Of a stretch of DNA of 64,000 nucleotides, positions 51,998 to 59,412 are shown in pieces. The DNA lies in NCBI RefSeq assembly GCF_017355785.1, contig NZ_JAFEWE010000006.1, forward strand, positions 248,001-312,000. The letters are read 5' to 3'. The stretch is from Desertivirga arenae. Lineage in GTDB: Bacteria > Bacteroidota > Bacteroidia > Sphingobacteriales > Sphingobacteriaceae. The position numbers and the translations under genes were made by a program. A model generated the notes under the pieces. The model was given only the letters and a program-made list of their open reading frames with translations, was not told where the DNA came from and made no database searches. Positions within the stretch are counted from its first letter, which is position 1, and each line of letters begins with the position of its first letter.

Positions 51998-52579
51998 ATG
52001 CAGTGGGGAAATTTATCCGGAATAGCTGAGGGAGATTTAATCAGGGGCTTGCAAGAGGGGGACGTTCTATGTTTCGAGAAAATTTACGGGAAGTATTCTT
52101 CAAGGCTTTATAGCGCTGCTTATAATATACTCCGCGATAAGCAGGTTTGCGAAGATATCGTTCAGGAGCTGTTTATCGATCTCTGGACAAAAAGGGAAAA
52201 GCTGGATATCCAAAACCTTAGCTCCTACCTGTATATCTCCGTACGGAATAAAGTACTAATGGTTATCCGTTCAGGCAAAGTAGTTTTAGAACTTGAAGTG
52301 GTAGAAATGCTGGTTAGCGAGTACGATGCTGACAACGGCGTGCTTCAGAAAGAGCTGCAGGCAAATCTTGAAAAAGGAATTTCAGAACTCCCTGAGAAAT
52401 GCAGAGAGGTTTTTGTACTAAGTCGTAAAGAGCAATTGAGCCATAAAGAGATTGCTAGCCTGCTGAATATATCCGTAAAAACAGTTGAAAACCAGCTCAC
52501 TATTGCTTTAAGGCGATTAAGAGCTTCCATGGCAGATTTTCTGCTACTGGTAGTTTCACTGCTTCCGCTATTTATGTAA
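51998..52579 (+). CDS. ECF RNA polymerase sigma factor
   Basis: A 193-residue FecI-like sigma factor. Region 2 shows CFEKIYGKYSSRLYSAAYNIL and EDIVQELFIDLWTKRE; region 4 has the helix-turn-helix QLSHKEIASLLNISVKTVENQL. A hydrophobic tail (FLLLVVSLLPLFM) is typical of the Bacteroidota group. Downstream are FecR, SusC with an STN domain, SusD and a GH31 enzyme, so it likely drives that locus when the receptor is occupied. The region-2 DNA-contacting part is shorter than in the first sigma factor of this window. Confidence 0.95.
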   Translation: MQWGNLSGIAEGDLIRGLQEGDVLCFEKIYGKYSSRLYSAAYNILRDKQVCEDIVQELFIDLWTKREKLDIQNLSSYLYISVRNKVLMVIRSGKVVLELEVVEMLVSEYDADNGVLQKELQANLEKGISELPEKCREVFVLSRKEQLSHKEIASLLNISVKTVENQLTIALRRLRASMADFLLLVVSLLPLFM

Positions 52580-52684
52580 ATAATACAAATATTGGCCGAT
52601 ACCGATAGGCTAATATAAATCCTCTTTAGCGTGGAAAAATCTCCTGAACTGAAAAACTAAACTGTTTACTGGCTCCATTCCTCA

Positions 52685-52701
52685 CAATGGTCCAACCATT
52701 G
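52685..52701. repeat. Short hairpin between sigma and FecR genes
   Basis: CAATGGT-CCA-ACCATTG is a perfect 7-bp stem with a 3-base loop in the 213-base gap between the sigma and FecR genes. No T-tract follows. A second inverted repeat, TACCC (52748-52752) with GGGTA (52759-52763), lies 30 bases before the FecR start and may be a regulatory site. Confidence 0.4.
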
Positions 52702-52792
52702 GAACAGGGTTCTCCTCACTCTCAAAAATAATTTCAAAAAAAATCATTACCCTTTAGGGGGTAGGTCAATTTTCTGCATCATACATATAACA

Positions 52793-53773
52793 ATGGAAAG
52801 GAAACCATCAAAACCAAACTCCAATAAACCATCAGATGAAAAAGGAATAGCCTTTTTAGAAGGTCTTATTACTAAATATTTTAACCGTCAACGTGAAAAA
52901 CATACTGATTATCAAATTGAGGATCCTGCTTTCAATAAAACAGAGGTTTATACTAAAATTCTAAAGGGGATTGGCGAAAGAGAAAGAAGATCGAAACGGC
53001 TTTCTTATAGTCTGCGCATTGCGGCCTCTATAGTGCTTATTTCCGGTTTGGCTTCAGTCTTGTACTTTCAGAAAGACGATATACGAAACTGGGCAGATCC
53101 CGTAAAAATGGTCGAAACGAGATCAGCAAAAGGACAAACTATCCTTGTAAAGCTGGAGGACGGCAGCCGGGTATGGTTGAACTCTGATAGTAAATTAAGC
53201 TATCCAGAACACTTCGAGGGTAAAAAAAGAGAACTTCAACTAATTGGAGAGGCTTATTTTGAGGTGGTCCATCTGGAGAAACAGCCCTTTATCATACGTT
53301 CCGGAGATGTAAAGACGGTAGTACTGGGAACTACATTCAATATCAACGCCTATCCTGAACATAAAAAAGTAGAAGTTACCGTGCTATCAGGAAAAGTGGC
53401 GGTAGTTAGCCCTTCCCGGAAAAAAGAAAGTCCAACCACAGTTTTCGTCACCTCCAATCAAAAAGCATCCTATTTAAGGGATGTTGTCAGGATCCAAACC
53501 AGTTCAGTAAAAGCGATTGAAACCATCAGCTGGAAAGAAGGAAAAATGGTTTTCCATAACACTCCAATAGCTGAGGCTGTAACAGAAGTTGAAAGGAAAT
53601 ATAATATCAGGCTAAACTGCAGCGACAAGATCAGGGAATGCACAGTTACCACTACGGCCGACCTGAATAATGAGGGTCTGGACAAAGTGCTTAAGGTGAT
53701 GGCAACCATTGTTAATGGATCTGTTTCCTACCAGAACGGTGTCTATTATCTCGAAGGAAAAGGCTGCGACTAG
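52793..53773 (+). CDS. FecR-family anti-sigma factor
   Basis: A 326-residue single-pass membrane protein. The cytoplasmic segment (1-80) is rich in Lys and Arg and should bind the sigma factor. A transmembrane helix (about 78-96, IAASIVLISGLASVLYF) is followed by the FecR domain (about 110-225, KGQTILVKLEDGSRVWLNSDS, GEAYFEVVHLEKQPFIIRSG) and a C-terminal STN-like DUF4974 domain (about 245-326, MVFHNTPIAEAVTEVERKYN). It links SusC occupancy to sigma release. A terminator separates it from SusC, so the two are probably not on one simple transcript. Confidence 0.95.
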   Translation: MERKPSKPNSNKPSDEKGIAFLEGLITKYFNRQREKHTDYQIEDPAFNKTEVYTKILKGIGERERRSKRLSYSLRIAASIVLISGLASVLYFQKDDIRNWADPVKMVETRSAKGQTILVKLEDGSRVWLNSDSKLSYPEHFEGKKRELQLIGEAYFEVVHLEKQPFIIRSGDVKTVVLGTTFNINAYPEHKKVEVTVLSGKVAVVSPSRKKESPTTVFVTSNQKASYLRDVVRIQTSSVKAIETISWKEGKMVFHNTPIAEAVTEVERKYNIRLNCSDKIRECTVTTTADLNNEGLDKVLKVMATIVNGSVSYQNGVYYLEGKGCD

Positions 53774-53826
53774 CAGCATTTCAATAAACTAAACAATTCA
53801 TTAACCAATTAAACAAACTTTCCAGC

Positions 53827-53847
53827 ATGAAGAAGACAGATACTTAA
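53827..53847 (+). other. Possible six-codon leader ORF (MKKTDT)
   Basis: An ATG at 53827 opens a frame of six codons that stops at 53845-53847, seven bases before the terminator stem at 53854. It may be a leader peptide of an attenuator or the decayed start of a lost gene. No codon bias for any amino acid is seen, so a classic amino-acid attenuator is unlikely. Confidence 0.25.
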
Positions 53848-53853
53848 AAAAAT

Positions 53854-53884
53854 AAACCCGGTCCATTTGAAGGAACGGGTTTTT
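53854..53884 (+). terminator. Intrinsic terminator or attenuator between FecR and SusC
   Basis: AAACCCG (53854-53860) and CGGGTTT (53876-53882) pair, extended inward by TCC/GGA after one mismatch, with a 7-base loop and a run of T after the stem. It lies 80 bases after FecR and 89 bases before SusC, so it should end the sigma/FecR message or attenuate read-through into SusC. Confidence 0.75.
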
Positions 53885-53972
53885 AAAATGTGACTAGAAA
53901 TCAGAGATGTACCAGCCGACCTGAGAAATCACAGGTGCATTTCCTATCCGTACACTTTAACGAATTAAAATT

Positions 53973-56900
53973 ATGAAAAAATCTCTATTACTTTCTGATA
54001 GAGCCAGTGATTATTTATGGATAATTATGAGATACAGCGTTGTTACAAGTTGTATTATTTTTTGCTTCTGTACGTTTGCCTTTGCTAATTCTTCCTTCAG
54101 CCAAAAAGTACTTACTCATAAAGTTACGGCTGACCTGAACAATGTAACCCTTGAAAATGCCCTCGAAATGATCTCTTCATCAGCGGGTGTAAAGATTGCT
54201 TACAGCAACCAGATACTGAAGAAAACCAATGTTGTAAACAAAGAACTAAAGAATGAGAGTTTAGGTGAAGTGCTCACAAAACTTCTTGCACCTGCCGGTC
54301 TATCCTACTCGGTAGTGGAAGATGTGGTAGTTATTGTAAAATCAAGTGAGATCAACAACAACTTAATGCTGAAAGAATTGGCCGCCGAACACGAGATTCG
54401 CGGTATAGTTACTGACAGTACGGGTGTCGGTCTTCCCGGAGTATCTGTAATGGTAAAAGGAAAGCCAGGAACCGGAGTGGCTACCGACCAGAACGGAAAC
54501 TTCAAGATCAGGGTGGATGACAGAGCTGTTCTCGTATTAAGAATGGTGGGCTTTATTACTCAGGAAGTCCAGATTGACGATCGCTCCTTTTTTAGCATAA
54601 GACTTAGGGAAGATGTTGCAGCGCTTAGAGAAGTAGTTGTTGTTGGTTATGGAACTCAAAAGAAAACTAACATTACCGGAGCCTTGAACTCCGTGTCAAC
54701 AGCAGAACTTATTCGTACACCAACAGCAAGTTTGACCAATACCCTTGCAGGAAGACTTCCGGGACTAGTTTCTATTCAGGGAAGTGGTGAACCGGGAGCT
54801 GATGGATCCGCACTTTATATCAGAGGATTTGGATCGTATAATGGCCAGAGCCCGCTAGTATTGGTAGACGGAATTGAAAATGCGATCGACAGGATCGACG
54901 CTAACGAAGTTGAAACAGTAACTGTGCTTAAGGACGCCGCAGCAACCGCAGTGTATGGGATGAAAGGAGCCAACGGGGTTATTCTTGTAACCACCAAACG
55001 TGGAAAAGTAAGCAAGCCTGCAGTTTCACTAACTTCTCAACTATCTGTGCAAACGCCTACCAGGATTCCTGAATACCTGGATTCGTATAACGCATTAAGT
55101 CTTTATCGGGAAGGCTTGATCAATGATGGCTTGAATGCCAACTTGTACACAGATGAGTACCTGAATAAATTCAGAGACCGCAGTAATCCAACCTACCAAT
55201 ATTTGTACCCAAATACAAATTGGCAGGATGAGCTATTGAAGCCAAACTCCCTGATGTATCAAACCAACCTGAACGTTAGTGGTGGTACCCCTAATACCAG
55301 GTACTTTGTTTCCATGACTTACCTGAATCAGGACGGCCTTTATAAGTTTGAAGATCTGAGCGACTATAACATTCAGGCAAAACTGAATAAGTATAACTTC
55401 AGAAGTAACGTAGATATAGACGTTACAAAACACCTTGCATTAGAGCTTAACCTCTCTAACGTGGTAAGAGATCGTAACTATCCAAATGAGAGTGCAAACG
55501 ACTTTTGGAATCAGTTAAGGGTAACTCCACCCTGGTTATACCCGGTTACCAATCCTGATGGTTCTATCCCACAGAAACGTGATGCTCCGGTAAACCCCTA
55601 TGGCCGTTTAACCCAATACGGGTATAAAAGGCTTTTCGAAAATACGATGGGAGCAATAGTAGGTTTCAATCTGAAACTACCTTTTGTTACTCCAGGATTA
55701 AGTGCGAGGGCTCGCTTCGCCTTCGACGCTCAGAACTACCGCGACATTACCAGGAAGAGAAATTACTCAACTTACCGTTTTACTATTGACGAGAACCAGA
55801 CTGACCTGAGCAAAGGTGTGTATGAGGAAATGAGCACCGGCGACCAGCAGCTGGAGTTTGATCTTGCAGCGAATGGAAGCCGCAAGTCAACCTTCGAAGG
55901 TTACCTTAACTATGATCGCACCTTTGGCGGAAAGCACTCTGTCCTCGGAATGCTTCGTTATAACCAGTCACAAGATTTCAGAGGTACCAGTAGAGACGAT
56001 GGCGGTGTTGCTGCCCTGGCTTATAAGCAAATGGGGATTGTTGGGCGGATCAACTATACTTACGACAGACGTTATGTGGCTGAGTTCGATGCCGGTTACA
56101 ATGGTTCAGAGAACTTCAGAACCGGAAGACGAATGGGCTTCTTCCCTGCCGGATCCTTAGCATGGGTTGCATCCAACGAAGGCTTCCTGAAAAATTCACG
56201 CACGTTAAGCCTGTTAAAATTCAGAGGGTCTTTTGGTACTGTTGGTGTGGATAACAGCTCCAACCGTTTTCCTTATATCAGTACCTGGACCACTGGAGGA
56301 AACAGCGGTTACCGCTTCGGTGTAGATGCAGATGGCAATGGCTATAGCAGTGCCCAGGAAAGAATTGTGGGTAATCAGTTCCTTACCTGGGAACGCGCCC
56401 GAAAAACAAACGTGGGTATTGATCTTGGCTTCTTTAAAGGCTCACTAACCCTCACCGGAGATGTGTTCCAGGAGCATCGTACCAAGATCCTTACCGATGC
56501 CCGCACTATTCCTGATGTATTAGGGATTGAAACCCTACCGAAAGTAAATGCCGGAGTGGTAGATAACAAAGGTTTTGAGTTAGAACTTGGATGGCGCAAA
56601 ATGATCAGACAGCATCAATTGTTCATGAGAGCGAACTACTCTTATGCGAAGAATGAAATCAAGTATGCTGCAGAACCAGAATACGCTTACCCCTATCAGG
56701 CTCTTAAAGGAACCCAGATCTATGAAGCACAAGGCCTGATCGCCCTTGGTTTGTTTAAAGACCAGGCAGACATTGACAATAGTCCTTCACAAGCCGGCTA
56801 TGGTAGAATCCAGCCTGGAGATATTAAGTATCTTGACCGTAACCAAGATGGTATTATCAACTCGCAGGACGGCGGTTATATTGGCGAAACCTTAAGACCA

Positions 56901-57368
56901 AAATCGATGATGGGATTAACCCTTGGTTATGGCTATAAATGGTTTGATGTGAACGTACTTTTTCAGGGAGCTCTTGGAGGGTACAATTGGTTAACTGGTA
57001 CTTCTGCCTGGGCATTCTCAAGAAATAGTGCTATTCTGGCCGACTACAAGGATAATCATTGGACGCCGGGCAACCTCGATGCTACCTATCCAAGGATCTC
57101 TTCAGCAGATAACGTAAACAATAATCAGAACTCGACCTTTTGGCTGCGCTCATCTGATTATCTCCGACTAAAGAATGTTGAAATTGGATACACCCTTCCA
57201 AAATCGGTTTTGAGAAGGCTTAGTCTGAAAAATGTAAGAGTATTTGCTACAGGAGTGAATCTCTATACATGGGATAAATTCAAGATCTACGATCCTGAGA
57301 TCCCTGATGGTTTCGGCAGCTACCCTCAGCAGAAAGTTGTAAACCTAGGTTTTAATGTTACCCTATAA
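53973..57368 (+). CDS. SusC/RagA TonB-dependent receptor with N-terminal STN signalling domain
   Basis: An outer-membrane importer of 1131 residues. Order of parts: extended signal region (1-45, RYSVVTSCIIFCFCTFAFA); STN domain (about 48-125, KVLTHKVTADLNNVTLENALEMI); carboxypeptidase-like domain (about 143-215, IRGIVTDSTGVGLPGVSVMVKG); plug (about 218-345, REVVVVGYGTQKKTNITGAL to GANGVILVTTKRG); and a large barrel ending NLGFNVTL. The STN domain and the upstream FecR and sigma genes make it a signalling receptor. It is followed by SusD (10 bases) and a GH31 enzyme, so it probably imports an alpha-glucan or related oligosaccharide. Confidence 0.95.
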   Translation: MKKSLLLSDRASDYLWIIMRYSVVTSCIIFCFCTFAFANSSFSQKVLTHKVTADLNNVTLENALEMISSSAGVKIAYSNQILKKTNVVNKELKNESLGEVLTKLLAPAGLSYSVVEDVVVIVKSSEINNNLMLKELAAEHEIRGIVTDSTGVGLPGVSVMVKGKPGTGVATDQNGNFKIRVDDRAVLVLRMVGFITQEVQIDDRSFFSIRLREDVAALREVVVVGYGTQKKTNITGALNSVSTAELIRTPTASLTNTLAGRLPGLVSIQGSGEPGADGSALYIRGFGSYNGQSPLVLVDGIENAIDRIDANEVETVTVLKDAAATAVYGMKGANGVILVTTKRGKVSKPAVSLTSQLSVQTPTRIPEYLDSYNALSLYREGLINDGLNANLYTDEYLNKFRDRSNPTYQYLYPNTNWQDELLKPNSLMYQTNLNVSGGTPNTRYFVSMTYLNQDGLYKFEDLSDYNIQAKLNKYNFRSNVDIDVTKHLALELNLSNVVRDRNYPNESANDFWNQLRVTPPWLYPVTNPDGSIPQKRDAPVNPYGRLTQYGYKRLFENTMGAIVGFNLKLPFVTPGLSARARFAFDAQNYRDITRKRNYSTYRFTIDENQTDLSKGVYEEMSTGDQQLEFDLAANGSRKSTFEGYLNYDRTFGGKHSVLGMLRYNQSQDFRGTSRDDGGVAALAYKQMGIVGRINYTYDRRYVAEFDAGYNGSENFRTGRRMGFFPAGSLAWVASNEGFLKNSRTLSLLKFRGSFGTVGVDNSSNRFPYISTWTTGGNSGYRFGVDADGNGYSSAQERIVGNQFLTWERARKTNVGIDLGFFKGSLTLTGDVFQEHRTKILTDARTIPDVLGIETLPKVNAGVVDNKGFELELGWRKMIRQHQLFMRANYSYAKNEIKYAAEPEYAYPYQALKGTQIYEAQGLIALGLFKDQADIDNSPSQAGYGRIQPGDIKYLDRNQDGIINSQDGGYIGETLRPKSMMGLTLGYGYKWFDVNVLFQGALGGYNWLTGTSAWAFSRNSAILADYKDNHWTPGNLDATYPRISSADNVNNNQNSTFWLRSSDYLRLKNVEIGYTLPKSVLRRLSLKNVRVFATGVNLYTWDKFKIYDPEIPDGFGSYPQQKVVNLGFNVTL

Positions 57369-57378
57369 TAAAAAGGAA

Positions 57379-59235
57379 ATGAAAAGATTATCTATACTTC
57401 TGTTGTCCGTTTTCTTATTGGCAACAATGTCGTGCAACAAATACCTGGATGTGGTACCGGATGAGTACGTAACAGATGACGATGTATTTAAAAATATAAA
57501 TCTTGCAGAACAAGGTCTGGCCCGGTTGTATAATGCTTTTCCAGACGAAACAGGAAGTACAATTACCGCCTATACGGATGAAAGCTATCATCACTGGACA
57601 GATAATGGTGGTGCTTTGGATGCTTATAAGTTCAATTTAGGAACCTGGAGTACGGTAGATAACCCTCAGGGCAACTGGGGAGGCCGGTACAGGGATATCC
57701 GCAGGGCGAATATCTTTATCGAAAGGATTGAAAGCGTACCTATTCCACTTGACCGCAGCGAGTATTATCAAACATGGGTACCACGCTACAAAGCAGAAGC
57801 ACGATTTCTTCGTGCCATGTACTATTTCGAATTGTTTAAACGATACGGTGCAGTTCCATTGCTTACTTCGGCTGCAAGTATCGACTTAAATGAGGCAGCA
57901 AGTTCTAATATAGAGCGTAATTCTACAGATGAGATCGTTGACTTTATCGTTTCAGAATGTGATGCCATCGCCCCTTCCTTGCCTGCAACACAGGAGCCTT
58001 CCCAGGTTGGCCGTGCTACAAAGGGTGCAGCTTTAGCCTTGAAAGCAAGAACATTGGTATATGCTGCTAGTCCCCTATTCAACGGAAATCCTCTATACAA
58101 GAATATTAGCAATAAAGACGGTAAGCATCTTTTCTCTCAATCTTATGATAAGGAGAGATGGAAAAAAGCGGCAGATGCAGCAATGGATGTGATCAATATG
58201 AGCATCTATTCACTGTATTCACCTTTTCCTAACAACCCAATTCAGAACTATGCGGCACAGTTCCATAACCGTGATTATACCGAATCGATCTTCCAAAGGA
58301 TAAAAGGGAATGATACCGGATTAGACGGCAACTGGCTGCCAAATGGCCCGCCGTTTAAAGGGAACGGACAATTCACTCCACTACAGGAGTTAGTAGATGC
58401 CTACGAAATGAATAATGGTTATCCCATTAACGAGCCGGGCTCGAACTATCAAAGTAACGGCTTTTGGAGCGGACAACTATGGGATGGTCTTAAGTGGCAG
58501 AATGTATCCAACATCTCTAACATGTACAAGGACAGGGATCCGCGTTTCTATGCAAGTATATTCTTCCAGTACGATGTTTGGCGCTTTGATGCCACCAAAC
58601 GGGGAATGAAGTTTGCCTTCTGGGGTAACGGTAACGGAAAAACAGACGGATGGGCAAATGGAAAAGCCGGAACAAACCCATGGGGATATAACATCCGTAA
58701 ATTCCTCTCTCCGGAATACGACCGTAACGCTAATACAGGAACAGCAAAAAGGAACTGGCCGGTTTTCCGCCTGGCAGAAATGTACCTGATCTATTCAGAA
58801 GCGATGAACGAATACCTTGACGCTCCCGACAACCGCGTTTATGAATATATTAACCGGGTGAGAGCAAGGGTTAGTATGCCGGCATTGCCTATCCTGGCAT
58901 CAGACAGGACTAAAGATGGCATGAGAGCCCGCATCCAAAACGAAAATCGCATCGAATTCGCTTTCGAAGCTCACCGTTTCTGGGATGTAAGAAGATGGAT
59001 GATCGGCACAACAGTCGACAATAAACCGGCACACGTACTAAACGCAAAACCATCTGCAGCGGAGCTTACTGCTACCGGTATTCCCGATATCAACAGTGAA
59101 GAGGCAGGTGTAGCAGTTTTCTACAAACCTGTAGTGATTCAAAACCGGGTCTTCCAACCCAAACATTACCTGATGCCAATTCCTCAGTCTGAGATTGACA
59201 AAGACCCTGGTCTGGTACAGAATTATGGATGGTAA
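57379..59235 (+). CDS. SusD/RagB-family glycan-binding outer-membrane lipoprotein
   Basis: A 618-residue lipoprotein. The ATG at 57379 is preceded by AAAAGGAA, 10 bases after the SusC stop, and gives a clear lipobox (LLATMSCNKYLDVVP); an in-frame ATG at 57355 inside the SusC gene is rejected. Typical SusD parts are KAEARFLRAMYYFELFKRYGAVPLL (about 140-165), the SusD C-terminal blocks VFRLAEMYLIYSEAMNEYL (about 468) and RIEFAFEAHRFWDVRRWM (about 530), and the ending LMPIPQSEIDKDPGLVQNYGW. It should bind glycan over the SusC pore and works with the GH31 enzyme encoded next. Confidence 0.95.
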   Translation: MKRLSILLLSVFLLATMSCNKYLDVVPDEYVTDDDVFKNINLAEQGLARLYNAFPDETGSTITAYTDESYHHWTDNGGALDAYKFNLGTWSTVDNPQGNWGGRYRDIRRANIFIERIESVPIPLDRSEYYQTWVPRYKAEARFLRAMYYFELFKRYGAVPLLTSAASIDLNEAASSNIERNSTDEIVDFIVSECDAIAPSLPATQEPSQVGRATKGAALALKARTLVYAASPLFNGNPLYKNISNKDGKHLFSQSYDKERWKKAADAAMDVINMSIYSLYSPFPNNPIQNYAAQFHNRDYTESIFQRIKGNDTGLDGNWLPNGPPFKGNGQFTPLQELVDAYEMNNGYPINEPGSNYQSNGFWSGQLWDGLKWQNVSNISNMYKDRDPRFYASIFFQYDVWRFDATKRGMKFAFWGNGNGKTDGWANGKAGTNPWGYNIRKFLSPEYDRNANTGTAKRNWPVFRLAEMYLIYSEAMNEYLDAPDNRVYEYINRVRARVSMPALPILASDRTKDGMRARIQNENRIEFAFEAHRFWDVRRWMIGTTVDNKPAHVLNAKPSAAELTATGIPDINSEEAGVAVFYKPVVIQNRVFQPKHYLMPIPQSEIDKDPGLVQNYGW

Positions 59236-59243
59236 TTGGGTTT

Positions 59244-59297
59244 AAGATCTAAAAGACCAGATCTTGTTGCAAATAAATGCAGACAGATCTGGTCTTT
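59244..59297 (+). promoter_or_regulatory. Mutually exclusive hairpins between SusD and GH31
   Basis: AAGATCT (59244-59250) can pair with AGATCTT (59259-59265), while AAAGACCAGATCT (59252-59264) can pair with AGATCTGGTCTTT (59285-59297) in a 13-bp perfect stem. Because both use bases 59259-59264, only one hairpin can form at a time. There is no strong T-tract. The 177-base gap otherwise holds no gene; the structure may set relative SusD and GH31 expression by RNA stability or read-through. Confidence 0.55.
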
Positions 59298-59412
59298 GAA
59301 AAATTCTCAATCCACTTATAATCAATATGCTAAAACGTTTTACAAATATTTATTATATTGGCCCTTTAACCAATTCGCTGAACGGAATAATAACACACAA
59401 ACAAACCAGATA

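Noticed and set aside
59236-59412. In-frame extension of the second GH31 gene to just after SusD
   Set aside because: It contains the hairpin structures and no signal-like sequence; the ATG at 59413 gives a clean signal peptide.
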